Positions 1 through 7,852 of a stretch of DNA of 28,307 bases are shown piece after piece. The translations under genes and the position numbers were made by a program. The stretch spans positions 1 through 28,307 of the forward strand of contig DAOTTR010000047.1 of assembly GCA_034437715.1 (NCBI GenBank). The letters are read 5' to 3'. How positions within the stretch are numbered: the first letter of the stretch is position 1; each line of letters opens with the position of its first letter. Source of the stretch: JAHBVH01 sp034437715 (GTDB taxonomy: Bacteria; Chloroflexota; Anaerolineae; Caldilineales; Caldilineaceae). The notes under the pieces are model-generated. The model saw only the letters and a program-made list of their open reading frames with translations, was not told the DNA's origin and ran no database searches.

Positions 1-249
1 GTGTGGGACGAGATGTTGCAAGCGCTGAGTGAGACCGGCTGGCACAACTATTCGCTCTTCCTGCGCGAAGATGGTATGTTGGTGGGCTATCTGGAAACGC
101 CCGACTTTGCCGCCGCCCAAGCCGCCATGGCCAAGCGCGATGTCAATGAACGCTGGCAAGCCGCCATGGCCCCCTACTTCGAGCAGCTAGAGGGCTTGCG
201 TCCGGATCAGGGCATGTTTGTGCTGGAAGAAGTCTTTCATTTGGCGTAG
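1..249 (+). CDS. rhaM: L-rhamnose mutarotase, 3' part (5' end outside window)
   Basis: This is the C-terminal part (82 codons) of a small ferredoxin-like-fold sugar mutarotase of the RhaM family, which interconverts the alpha and beta anomers of L-rhamnose ahead of isomerisation. The visible sequence matches the family's second half: a W-x-E-M-like helix at the start, then the strand HNYSLFL, a strand around LVGYLET, the segment VNERWQAAM and the terminal EVFHL (E. coli RhaM ends EVFYLP). The family is about 104 residues, so roughly 20 N-terminal residues are missing. The GTG at base 1 is therefore read as an internal Val, not a start. It lies upstream of an isomerase gene, which fits a deoxy-sugar catabolic cluster. 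The family call is confident. Confidence 0.87.
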   Translation: MWDEMLQALSETGWHNYSLFLREDGMLVGYLETPDFAAAQAAMAKRDVNERWQAAMAPYFEQLEGLRPDQGMFVLEEVFHLA

Positions 250-270
250 GATGGGTTGTTCGTCCTATCT

Positions 271-457
271 CATTGGCCATTAGCCATTAGTCGTTGATTA
301 TTGATTATTCAATTCACTCAGGCCAACGCAAATAATCACAGAACTTACGCACTGGCCAGAGCTTTAGGGTCTGCCAGACCCTAAAGCTCTCTGATGGCGC
401 AATCAATTTGCGTAAGTCCTAAATCAATAATCAATGGCTAACAACCAATGGCCAATG
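271..457. repeat. Three-level nested inverted repeat between rhaM and the isomerase
   Basis: Three inverted repeats are nested around one centre. The innermost is a perfect 15-bp stem, 358-372 with 376-390, closed by a 3-nt loop. Around it lies a perfect 9-bp pair ACTTACGCA (343-351) and TGCGTAAGT (409-417). The outermost is an imperfect pair 271-306 with 422-457, sharing CATTGGCCATT and TTGATTATTGATT. There is no coding potential between them. The structure suggests a palindromic or MITE-like element inserted inside an older palindrome; the inner hairpin has no U-tract, so it is not a typical terminator. It fills almost the whole gap between the two sugar genes. Confidence 0.7.
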
Positions 458-486
458 GGGTAGGGTGAATGGACAAAGGAGAATTT

Positions 487-1914
487 ATGGACTTTACACA
501 ACGTACCTATCCCAAGGCGCGCATTGGTCTCTTTGCCGTTGGTCTGGCCGCGTACTGGACCCAATTTCCCGGTCTCAAAGAAAAGCTGGCAAGCTATCAT
601 CAGCATGTGATCAGCCAACTGGCCGACTTTGCCGAAGTGGTCAGCTTGGGCATGGTCGATACCGCGCAACAGGCGTTTGAAGCGGGCAACCGGCTGGCCA
701 CCGAGCAGGTTGATTTGCTCATCTGCCACACGGCAACCTATGCCACCAGTTCGCAAGTGTTGCCCATTGTACAGCAGGCCAAGGTACCGGTGCTGGTGCT
801 CAATCTGCAACCCGAAGCCGCGCTAGACTACGAAACGGTGGATACGGGCGGCTGGCTAGCCAGTTGCTCGACCTGCTGTGTGCCTGAAATCTCGAACGCA
901 TTTCATCGCGCCGGCATTGAATTTCAGGTTGTTTCCGGAATGCTCTACGATGACGAACGGGTCTGGAACAGTCTACGTTCCTGGTGCAAGGCGGCAACCG
1001 CTGTGCGTGTGCTGCGCGGCGCTCGCTTTGGCTTCTTGGGCCACACCTACCCCGGTATGCTTGATATGTATTCCGATTTCACCCAGCATCACGCCCAGAT
1101 CGGCTCACATGTAGAAGTGCTGGAACTCTGCGATTTGAAAGATCGGGTCGATGGGGTGAGCGCGGTGCAAATTGCCCAGAAATTGGAAGAAGCCCACGCC
1201 CTCTTCGACATTCAACCCTCGGCCCAGGCTGATGATCTGCGCTGGGCGTGCCAGGTCGCCGCTGGCTTGGATCAGTTGGTGGCGGATTTTCAACTGAGCG
1301 CGCTGGCCTATTACTATCGTGGCACCAACGACAGTGAATACGAACGCCTGGGCGCAGGTTTGATTCTGGGCAATTCGCTCTTGACGGCACGCGGGATTCC
1401 GGCGGCGGGCGAGGGCGATCTCAAGAATGCGGTGGCCATGAAGATCATGGATGTGCTGGGCGCGGGCGGCTCCTACACCGAGTTCTACGCCATGGACTTC
1501 AAGGATAACTTTGTGCTCATGGGGCATGACGGCCCGGCCCATCTGGCGATTGGCAGCCGCAAGCCAATTTTACGTGGATTGGGGGTTTATCATGGCAAAG
1601 CCGGGTCGGGCGTTTCTGTGGAATTTAGTGTAAAACATGGCCCGATCACGATTCTCACCTGTACGCAGACACGCGATGGTCGCCTCAAATTTATGACCGC
1701 CGAAGGCGAGTGTATCGACGGCCCGATTATGCGCATTGGCAACACCAACAGTCGCCTCAAATTCCGCCTCGATCCGGCACAGTTTGTCGATGCCTGGTGC
1801 GCCGAAGCGCCTACCCATCACTGTGCCCTGGGCATTGGCCATGTTGCCGATACGCTGCGCAAGTTTGCTCGGCTAAAAGCGCTGCAATTTGTCGAAGTCG
1901 GCGCAATGCGTTAA
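487..1914 (+). CDS. L-fucose/L-arabinose isomerase family protein
   Basis: The protein is a 475-residue cytosolic aldose-ketose isomerase of the AraA/FucI-like superfamily. The four positions that bind Mn2+ in AraA appear conserved: Glu in AGEGD (E309, codon at 1411), Glu in the TEFYAMDF segment, His in LMGHDGPAH and His near the C-terminus in THHCALGIGH. Length is close to AraA (500 aa). The start is placed at the ATG at 487 because AAAGGAG at 475-481 precedes it by 5 nt; an ATG at 469 would lie upstream of that site. With the rhamnose mutarotase just upstream, the substrate is more likely a 6-deoxy sugar (L-rhamnose or L-fucose) than arabinose, but the sequence alone does not settle this. 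Confidence 0.85.
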   Translation: MDFTQRTYPKARIGLFAVGLAAYWTQFPGLKEKLASYHQHVISQLADFAEVVSLGMVDTAQQAFEAGNRLATEQVDLLICHTATYATSSQVLPIVQQAKVPVLVLNLQPEAALDYETVDTGGWLASCSTCCVPEISNAFHRAGIEFQVVSGMLYDDERVWNSLRSWCKAATAVRVLRGARFGFLGHTYPGMLDMYSDFTQHHAQIGSHVEVLELCDLKDRVDGVSAVQIAQKLEEAHALFDIQPSAQADDLRWACQVAAGLDQLVADFQLSALAYYYRGTNDSEYERLGAGLILGNSLLTARGIPAAGEGDLKNAVAMKIMDVLGAGGSYTEFYAMDFKDNFVLMGHDGPAHLAIGSRKPILRGLGVYHGKAGSGVSVEFSVKHGPITILTCTQTRDGRLKFMTAEGECIDGPIMRIGNTNSRLKFRLDPAQFVDAWCAEAPTHHCALGIGHVADTLRKFARLKALQFVEVGAMR

Positions 1915-1983
1915 TTAAGATTTGCTAGATGAGCGACGCTACCATTTGTGGTGGTGTTTTGACCTTCTCCAAACAATTGATGA

Positions 1984-2013
1984 TTGACAGCGCAAGAATA
2001 CCCATGATATTAT
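1984..2013 (+). promoter_or_regulatory. Sigma70-type promoter of higBA
   Basis: A perfect -35 box TTGACA lies at 1984-1989, followed by an 18-nt spacer and a -10 box TATTAT (5 of 6 consensus positions) at 2008-2013. The predicted transcription start near 2020 lies about 30 nt before the toxin ATG at 2052. This supports 2052 over any upstream in-frame codon as the toxin start. Confidence 0.65.
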
Positions 2014-2015
2014 TC

Positions 2016-2036
2016 CTGTATCGTGGAAACATACAG
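2016..2036. promoter_or_regulatory. Possible HigA operator palindrome
   Basis: Inverted arms CTGTAT (2016-2021) and ATACAG (2031-2036) flank a 9-nt centre at the predicted transcription start of higBA. HigA antitoxins usually repress their own promoter by binding such palindromes. The assignment is inferred from position and symmetry. Confidence 0.45.
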
Positions 2037-2051
2037 AATACGGATTCATGG

Positions 2052-2321
2052 ATGATCGAAAGTTTTGCAAGTAAAAAGCTGGAACGTTTCTTTAAGGGTG
2101 ATAAGCGGGCGGGCGGGCCATCAATGCAGCGTAGAGCAACCAATATTCTGTCTGCGCTCTATGCGGCCGATACACTTGAGGAATTGAATATACCAGGTTA
2201 TGACCTACATCCACTTAAAGGTGATCGCAAAGATTTTTGGAGCATGAAAGTTTCGGGCAACTGGCGGATCATCTTTCGCTTTCAAGAGGGCAAAGCTTAC
2301 GATGTTGATTTAATCGATTAG
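2052..2321 (+). CDS. higB: HigB-type RelE-superfamily toxin
   Basis: This 89-residue protein is a host-inhibition toxin of the HigB/'plasmid maintenance killer' family, ribosome-dependent mRNA interferases of the RelE fold. It starts MIESFASKKLERFF and carries the diagnostic C-terminal stretch LHPLKGDRKDFWSMKV followed by NWRIIFRF and a final DVDLID. The ATG at 2052 is chosen because the family begins with MI-x-SF at this point and because the predicted promoter ends just upstream. There is no strong Shine-Dalgarno sequence. The toxin gene precedes the antitoxin gene by 30 nt, the order typical of higBA and the reverse of most toxin-antitoxin pairs. Nothing in it looks broken. Confidence 0.88.
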   Translation: MIESFASKKLERFFKGDKRAGGPSMQRRATNILSALYAADTLEELNIPGYDLHPLKGDRKDFWSMKVSGNWRIIFRFQEGKAYDVDLID

Positions 2322-2351
2322 CCTTAATCGGTAAAGAGAAGGATAAGCAAC

Positions 2352-2654
2352 ATGCAAATGAAGAATCCAGCACACCCAGGCGAGATTATAAGAGATTGTA
2401 TTGAAGATCTAGGGCTTACAGTCACTGACGCCGCTGCCGTATTAGGGGTTACCCGTGCGAATTTCTCTAAAATCCTTAATGGACGGGGTGGCATTTCGCC
2501 GGAAATGGCGATACGGCTGTCGAAGGCGTTCGGTAGTACAGCCGCATTTTGGTTGAAATTGCAACTGAATTATGACTTAGCGCAAGCAGAGCAGAACAGT
2601 GGGAAAATTAAGATCGAACGCTACCAAAAGCAGGTCGATCTACTTCCGACATAA
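2352..2654 (+). CDS. higA: HigA-type antitoxin, XRE-family DNA-binding protein
   Basis: The protein is a 100-residue helix-turn-helix antitoxin of the HigA/VapI family. It opens with the family signature NPAHPGEIIRDCIEDLGLT and contains an XRE-type HTH at about residues 22-58 (TDAAAVLGVTRANFSKILNGRGGISPEMAIRL), then the conserved W-LKLQ-YDLAQAE helix. It should neutralise HigB by direct binding and repress the shared promoter. GAGAAGGA at 2336-2343 gives a good ribosome binding site 8 nt before the ATG. The pair lies between sugar genes and appears to be a small acquired module. Confidence 0.9.
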   Translation: MQMKNPAHPGEIIRDCIEDLGLTVTDAAAVLGVTRANFSKILNGRGGISPEMAIRLSKAFGSTAAFWLKLQLNYDLAQAEQNSGKIKIERYQKQVDLLPT

Positions 2655-2667
2655 TCTTTTTGTTAGA

Positions 2668-2723
2668 GTAACGATTCAGCTGGGAACGCGCCCAGGGGTG
2701 AAAACCGATGCCTGAATCGTTAC
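2668..2723. repeat. 56-bp palindromic element with 12-bp perfect inverted ends
   Basis: Perfect 12-bp inverted repeats GTAACGATTCAG (2668-2679) and CTGAATCGTTAC (2712-2723) bound the element. A second hairpin, CTGGG/CCCAG with a 6-nt loop (2680-2695), follows directly after the left arm. There is no T-tract after it, so a terminator role is doubtful. It resembles the remnant or non-autonomous form of a small transposon. It sits in the gap between higA and the aldolase gene. Confidence 0.55.
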
Positions 2724-2861
2724 TACAAATCTTTGACACCTACTATCATCAAAGTCTTTCCCAATGACTGGAAAATAATTGCTACCTATGGTATGCTTAC
2801 TACAGAACTGTTGTTCCGTAATGTTTACCAATCAGTCGGAGAACCCCAGTAGGAGATATCG

Positions 2862-3512
2862 ATGTCCACCCATGCCAGTGACATTGCCCAACAAGTGCGC
2901 CAGACTGGGCTGATCGCGATTATTCGCGGCAAATTCAGTCGCGACCAGGTGATCGGCATCGCCGAAGTGCTGGCGGCCCATGCCATCCCCGTAATGGAAG
3001 TGACGCTGAATACCACCGGCGCGTTGGAAAGTATCCAGTACCTGCGCCAACAATTCGGTGATCGCTTGGTCATCGGCGCCGGAACGGTGCGCACGGTTGA
3101 GCAGTTGCAAGCAGCACTGGCGGCGGGCGCACAATTTACTGTCGCGCCCAACCTAGATCTGGCGACGGTCAAAGCGGCCCATCATCACGATATCCTGCAC
3201 CTGCCCGGCGTCTTTACACCAACCGAAGTACAGAATGCCTTTGTGGCTGGCTGTCGCATGGTCAAACTCTTCCCGTCGGAAATTGTCGGGCCGCGCTATA
3301 TCAAAGCCATTCGCGCGCCGCTCGATGATGTGGAAATCATCCCCACCGGCGGCATCTCTGCCGATAACATTGGGGAGTATGTCAAAGCGGGGATTGTCGC
3401 CGCGGGCATTGGTAGCGCGTTGGTCACGGGACCAAACCAGGATCTGGCTGACCTCGCGCAACGGGCCCAAGCACTGCGCCAAGCTTGGAATTCCGCTGTG
3501 CAGGCCAAGTAG
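2862..3512 (+). CDS. eda: KDPG/KHG aldolase (2-keto-3-deoxy-6-phosphogluconate aldolase)
   Basis: This 216-residue class I aldolase cleaves 2-keto-3-deoxy-6-phosphogluconate to pyruvate and glyceraldehyde 3-phosphate, and often 4-hydroxy-2-oxoglutarate too. The TIM-barrel landmarks are clear: the base Glu in PVMEVTLN (E46), GAGTV at about 72-76, the Schiff-base Lys in MVKLFPSE (K135) and the phosphate-binding PTGGIS late in the chain. AGGAG at 2851-2855 fixes the ATG at 2862. It lies 18 nt upstream of the radical SAM gene, so the two are probably co-transcribed. A role in Entner-Doudoroff or uronate/sugar-acid catabolism would connect it with the mannonate-dehydratase-like gene at 18554, though the two are far apart. 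Confidence 0.92.
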   Translation: MSTHASDIAQQVRQTGLIAIIRGKFSRDQVIGIAEVLAAHAIPVMEVTLNTTGALESIQYLRQQFGDRLVIGAGTVRTVEQLQAALAAGAQFTVAPNLDLATVKAAHHHDILHLPGVFTPTEVQNAFVAGCRMVKLFPSEIVGPRYIKAIRAPLDDVEIIPTGGISADNIGEYVKAGIVAAGIGSALVTGPNQDLADLAQRAQALRQAWNSAVQAK

Positions 3513-3530
3513 GTGGGAGGTTGAATCAGT

Positions 3531-4856
3531 ATGAGCTTTTTGACGGCAGGTGCCAATGCTGTAACCCCGGCGGCTTTTCACGTGATGTTGAAGCCGCGCG
3601 GGGCGATCTGCAACCTGGATTGTAAATATTGTTATTTTCTTTCCAAGGAGATGCTCTACCCGGGTAGCCGCTTTCGCATGGCCGATGATTTGCTGGAGAC
3701 CTATACCCAGCAATATATTGCGGCTCAGCGCGTGCCCGAAGTGACCTTTGCCTGGCAAGGTGGCGAGCCGACGCTCATGGGGCTGGACTTTTTCAAGCGC
3801 GCCGTGGCCTTGCAGCAGAAATATCGCAAGCCGGGTATGCAGATTCACAATGCCTTCCAGACCAATGGCGTGCTGCTGGATGATGAATGGGGCCGCTTCT
3901 TTCACCAACATAATTTCCTGGTGGGGCTGAGCATGGATGGACCCAAGCAGATCCATGATGCCTATCGCGTGGACAAAGGCGGCAACCCAACCTTTGATCG
4001 GGTGATGGCCGGGCTTTCCATCCTCAAAAAGCATCGTGTCGAGTTTAACATCCTCACCACGGTTCACGCGGCCAATGTCGAGCATGGCGTGGAGGTCTAT
4101 CGCGCGCTGCGCGACGAGATCGGCACACAGTTCATGCAATTTATCCCGATTGTCGAGCGCGACAATGAGACTGGCTTTCAGGAAGGCGAGCAGGTCACCG
4201 ATCGCTCCTTAACTGGTGAACAATATGGGCGCTTTCTCATTAGTATCTTTGACGAATGGGTGCGCCGCGATGTGGGGCGTGTCTTTGTCCAGATCTTTGA
4301 TGTGGCGCTGGCGGCGTGGTCGGGCGCGCGACCGGGGTTATGCATCTTTGAGGAAACATGCGGTCAGGCCCTGGCCATGGAACACAACGGCGATCTCTAC
4401 GCCTGTGATCACTTTGTCGAACCAGCCTACCGCCTGGGCAATATCCAGGAGATTCCGCTGCTCGATATGGTGGCTTCTGCGCAACAGCGCCAATTTGGCT
4501 TGGACAAGCGCGACAAATTGCCTCAATACTGTCGTGAATGTGAGGTACGCTTTGTCTGCAATGGTGGCTGTCCCAAGGATCGCTTGCTGCATACGCCGGA
4601 CGGCGAACCGGGGTTGAACTATTTGTGCAGCGGATTACGCGCCTTTTTTAACTATATCGACCGCCCCATGCGGCTGATGACCGAGGAGTTGCAGCAGCAG
4701 CGGCCTCCTGCCAATATCATGTACCTGCTGGCGCAAGAAGAGCGGGTGTTACAACAACGGTTTGCCACGGTAGGCCGGAATGATCCCTGTCCGTGTGGCA
4801 GTGGGCGCAAGTTCAAGGCTTGTCACGCGCTCACCATGCGACAACCAGCAGGCTAG
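3531..4856 (+). CDS. Radical SAM/SPASM anaerobic sulfatase-maturase-like enzyme with C-terminal SEC-C motif
   Basis: The 441-residue protein begins with a radical SAM domain whose CX3CX2C cluster is CNLDCKYC (C27, C31, C34). WQGGEPTL, FQTNG and GLSMDGP follow, as in anaerobic sulfatase-maturating enzymes, which convert an active-site Cys or Ser of sulfatases to formylglycine. The SPASM region holds two auxiliary Fe-S clusters: Cys in CIFEETCGQAL and ACDHF, then YCRECEVRFVCNGGCPKDR and a last Cys in YLCSG. The C-terminus adds a SEC-C zinc motif (about 414-432, GRNDPCPCGSGRKFKACH). That motif is not part of the core maturase and may aid substrate or ribosome contact. No sulfatase is in the window. 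Maturation of another protein or peptide is possible. Confidence 0.85.
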   Translation: MSFLTAGANAVTPAAFHVMLKPRGAICNLDCKYCYFLSKEMLYPGSRFRMADDLLETYTQQYIAAQRVPEVTFAWQGGEPTLMGLDFFKRAVALQQKYRKPGMQIHNAFQTNGVLLDDEWGRFFHQHNFLVGLSMDGPKQIHDAYRVDKGGNPTFDRVMAGLSILKKHRVEFNILTTVHAANVEHGVEVYRALRDEIGTQFMQFIPIVERDNETGFQEGEQVTDRSLTGEQYGRFLISIFDEWVRRDVGRVFVQIFDVALAAWSGARPGLCIFEETCGQALAMEHNGDLYACDHFVEPAYRLGNIQEIPLLDMVASAQQRQFGLDKRDKLPQYCRECEVRFVCNGGCPKDRLLHTPDGEPGLNYLCSGLRAFFNYIDRPMRLMTEELQQQRPPANIMYLLAQEERVLQQRFATVGRNDPCPCGSGRKFKACHALTMRQPAG

Positions 4857-5035
4857 CAAATCCCGGCGGAAATTTATCTACTGTGCTGACTAGCGGTAAA
4901 GTGCTAGTAGATCCCGGCGTAAATAAGGTACCCTATTTTTACCATGATGTACACGAGTAACGTGCCTTATTAACGGCCGTGGTATCTACGCCCAACTGTA
5001 CTAGGCGCGTACCGGTTAGGAAGTAGAGGCTTCAT

Positions 5036-6229
5036 TTGTTTGATCGCAACAAGGTCATTAAAGCACTAGAACAAAAACGGGGTCGCTTTCAAGCGTATGG
5101 GATCCAGCAGCAGGCCGCGTATGAGCGGATCGAAACGCGCATGCAACGGTTCCAAGCACAGCGTCAGGCCACACTCGAAGCGGCGTTGGCCGAACGCGCC
5201 ATCGCCTGGCCGGGGGCGCGGCCGACGGCCGAGTTTGATCGCACCGATGCGCTCTGTCTGCCTTTTCCTGAACAATGGCGTGATCACCGCGAGTCGCGCA
5301 CCTGGGCGTTTAATGTGTTGCTGAACCGGCCTGTTTTGGCCGTGGATGGCAGCCAGATTATGCCGACCAAAGATGTGTGGCCGCCGGTGGCCGCGATTCA
5401 AATTGGCTGGTTTATCAATGAACACCGGGCAGGGGGCAGCTATACCAAAGATGTGCTCTTTGATGTCTTGGCCCCCGACGAGCTTGAAGAAGATGACGAT
5501 AGCGGTTCGGCGGGTGATTTTCCCAGCCAACAAGTGAATCGTATTCGCTTTGTGCGCGAATGTGAAAAGCTCTGCGAATTGATAGCCCAATATGCCGATG
5601 CCGAGCCACAAGCCAAGCCGCTGTGCTTTTTTGATGGCTCATTTGTGGTGAGCTTTGCCGGGAAATTGCCCAATGCGGATTCGTACACGCGCGCTGTGCG
5701 CCAACTATTGGATTGTTCCGAACGCTACCGTGTGCCGCTGGTGGGCTTTGTGGATCGCTCGTTTAGCCACGACGTGGGCGCGCTGATCGAGACGGTGCAA
5801 GACGCGCCTGATGCCATTCCCATGAACGACGCCAGTTTGTTGGCCGATTATCTGCCACGCTGGGGGGATCGCAGCCCCTTCTTTATCTGCGCGCGGGCCG
5901 ATGAGTTGAGCAAGTGGGGCAAGGCGGACTTTTATGAAGATGTCGCCTTTTCCTATATGCGGCTGACAGCCGATCGCCCGCCAGCGCGCATCGAGATGCC
6001 GCGCTGGCTGTTGGAGAGTGGTCGCGCCGACGAGATCGCCGATCTGGTGCGCGCTGAATGTGTGGTGGGCAGTGGCTATCCCTATGCCGTGGAAACCGCC
6101 GACGCCGTGGCGGTCATCAGCCAACAGGATCGCCAACGCTTTTATGCCTATTATCAACAGATTTTGCAAGATACGGGCATGGATCTCCAACAGACGCGCA
6201 AGGCGCTCAGCAAACAAACCCGCCGTTAA
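5036..6229 (+). CDS. nurA: NurA-family DNA nuclease
   Basis: The 397-residue protein belongs to the NurA nuclease family, known from archaea as 5'-3' exonucleases that resect DNA ends with the HerA translocase. The key acidic motif AVDGSQI is present (D104), with a second FFDGSF (D200) and a VDRS motif further on, in line with the RNase H-like fold. The N-terminal 50 residues are rich in Gln and Arg and look helical. The start is a TTG at 5036, preceded by GAGG (5026-5029) at 6 nt. No HerA gene is visible, so the partner must lie elsewhere. The gap upstream (4857-5035) contains only short weak repeats. Confidence 0.8.
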   Translation: MFDRNKVIKALEQKRGRFQAYGIQQQAAYERIETRMQRFQAQRQATLEAALAERAIAWPGARPTAEFDRTDALCLPFPEQWRDHRESRTWAFNVLLNRPVLAVDGSQIMPTKDVWPPVAAIQIGWFINEHRAGGSYTKDVLFDVLAPDELEEDDDSGSAGDFPSQQVNRIRFVRECEKLCELIAQYADAEPQAKPLCFFDGSFVVSFAGKLPNADSYTRAVRQLLDCSERYRVPLVGFVDRSFSHDVGALIETVQDAPDAIPMNDASLLADYLPRWGDRSPFFICARADELSKWGKADFYEDVAFSYMRLTADRPPARIEMPRWLLESGRADEIADLVRAECVVGSGYPYAVETADAVAVISQQDRQRFYAYYQQILQDTGMDLQQTRKALSKQTRR

Positions 6230-6391
6230 TTCATAGAAATCTACTATTTTTTTCTAAACGTCGGGCGATGGCTCAAATTCGACCGCGACCAAGTAGGATT
6301 GACGGGGTTTTCTTATTGGGTGGTTGATCAAGTGGACGATTGTAAAGTAGCGAATTGAAACCTGCGACAAGCAGTGTGCGTCTATGAATAT

Positions 6392-7852
6392 ATGACGACT
6401 ACATCTGACGTGAAATTTTCAATGGATCGGGTTGAAGCCTCTTTATCCCAAAGTGGGGTGAAGGACACCCCCGCGCAACCGGCCAGTGCTATTACCGCCG
6501 CACCGCCGGTAGGCCCAATAGTGCTGGCCAGTGAGCGCTGGGATCGCGCCACCAAACGTACCGTTATTGTGCTCATGGTGGTGGTCTTTGGCTTTATCCT
6601 CTGGCTGAGCCTGCCCGTCATGCCGATTGTGATCATCTCGGCACTGGTGGCCTACCTGCTCAACCCGATTGTGGATATGTGCGAACGGGTGCGCATTCCA
6701 CGCAGCATCAGCACAATCGTGCTCTTTCTGCTGCTGTTTACGAGCTTTATTTTGTTGCCGGTTTTCTTGGCTCCTGTCCTATTAGAACAATTAAATCGAC
6801 TTGGTGCCTTTAGTCCGGCTGTTGTCACGCTGAGTGTGCTGCGCTGGCTCAATACATCGGTGGACAATTTACCCGACGCCATTACATTCCTGAATTTTCG
6901 CTTTTCGATTGCCAACACCGTGGATGAAGTGCGTACCAATTTTCAACAATATCTCGTCATGCCGACAGTTGGCGAGTTGCTGACTTATATCCAGCAAGTG
7001 ATTGGCACCACCACCACTGTGGTTAGCAGCACAGCCTTGATTGGCATCAGTGTGGTCGGTGGGATTGTACAATTCTTTTTCACCTTTTTGGTGACCTTCT
7101 TTCTCAGTCTCTATCTGACGAAAGATGCGCCCGCCATTCGCAGTTACGCGCAGAGCCTCTTGCCACCCTCCTATCAACCGGAATTTAGTGAGCTTTTGCG
7201 GCGCATCGGTTATATTTGGCAAGCATTCTTCCGCGGGCAGATTATCCTGAGTTTGGTGATCGGTACAACGACGTGGCTGGCTTTACAAGCTGCAGGGATG
7301 CCCGGTGCATTGATCTTAGGAATTTTGGCGGGTGTGCTCGAAGTTGTGCCCAACTTGGGCCCCACCATGGCGATGATTCCCGCTGTGATCGTCGCATTGA
7401 TTCAGGGCAGCGACGTGTTGCGTCCACTGGGCATCGACAACTCTAGCTTTGCCCTGATCACGATTGGAATCTATTTTATTATCCAGCAATTGGAAAATAA
7501 TATTGTGGTGCCGCGCGTGATCGGTGACAGCGTGAACCTGCACCCGGTAATTGTGATCTGTGGGGTTGTAGTGGGGTTTAGCGTTGGCAACATTCTGGGT
7601 GCCTTTCTGGCTGCGCCGATTATTGCCAGCTTACGCGTGGTTGGCGGCTATTTTCATGCCAAATTACTCGACTATCCACCCTTTCAAGATCTGCGATTTA
7701 CGCCCTCGCGCAGCCCGCGCAATCCCATCTATCGGCGCGTCGTCAAGGGCGAAGATCTGAATCGCAACGTGCCGCGCCGTCGCCCTTTTGCGCGCAAGGA
7801 TCAGATGCCGCGTGGGGCTGAAACCGAGCGTATGCCGGCGCAGAAATCCTAA
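6392..7852 (+). CDS. AI-2E family transporter (PerM/UPF0118-like permease)
   Basis: This 486-residue integral membrane protein has about seven to eight hydrophobic segments: one near residues 45-85, another near 110-135, and the rest in the second half. The central hydrophilic loop and the conserved C-terminal core (GILAGVLEVVPNLGPTMAMIP, IYFIIQQLENNIVVPRVIGD, then NLHPVIVICGVVVG) are characteristic of the AI-2E family. Members export autoinducer-2 or act as Na+/H+ antiporters; the substrate cannot be read from sequence. The tail is Arg-rich and cytosolic. The ATG at 6392 is preferred over the GTG at 6374, but neither has a clear ribosome site. It converges on tsaD, overlapping it by 4 nt, which leaves no room for a terminator. 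Confidence 0.88.
   Translation: MTTTSDVKFSMDRVEASLSQSGVKDTPAQPASAITAAPPVGPIVLASERWDRATKRTVIVLMVVVFGFILWLSLPVMPIVIISALVAYLLNPIVDMCERVRIPRSISTIVLFLLLFTSFILLPVFLAPVLLEQLNRLGAFSPAVVTLSVLRWLNTSVDNLPDAITFLNFRFSIANTVDEVRTNFQQYLVMPTVGELLTYIQQVIGTTTTVVSSTALIGISVVGGIVQFFFTFLVTFFLSLYLTKDAPAIRSYAQSLLPPSYQPEFSELLRRIGYIWQAFFRGQIILSLVIGTTTWLALQAAGMPGALILGILAGVLEVVPNLGPTMAMIPAVIVALIQGSDVLRPLGIDNSSFALITIGIYFIIQQLENNIVVPRVIGDSVNLHPVIVICGVVVGFSVGNILGAFLAAPIIASLRVVGGYFHAKLLDYPPFQDLRFTPSRSPRNPIYRRVVKGEDLNRNVPRRRPFARKDQMPRGAETERMPAQKS

Noticed and set aside
1929..2051. A 41-residue N-terminal extension of HigB
   Set aside because: The extension covers the promoter and operator, and HigB proteins begin at the MIESF position.
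3153..4139. A 328-codon minus-strand open frame
   Set aside because: It is the antisense of the aldolase and radical SAM genes and shows no family features.
4857..5035. Inverted and direct repeats around ATCCCGGCG and ACTAGC/GCTAGT
   Set aside because: The arms are short (6-9 bp) and imperfect; no clear element or terminator can be supported.
5036..6229. NurA as part of the defence module
   Set aside because: It is 14 kb from the accessory region, has core-like base composition and lacks a neighbouring HerA, so it is treated as a repair gene.
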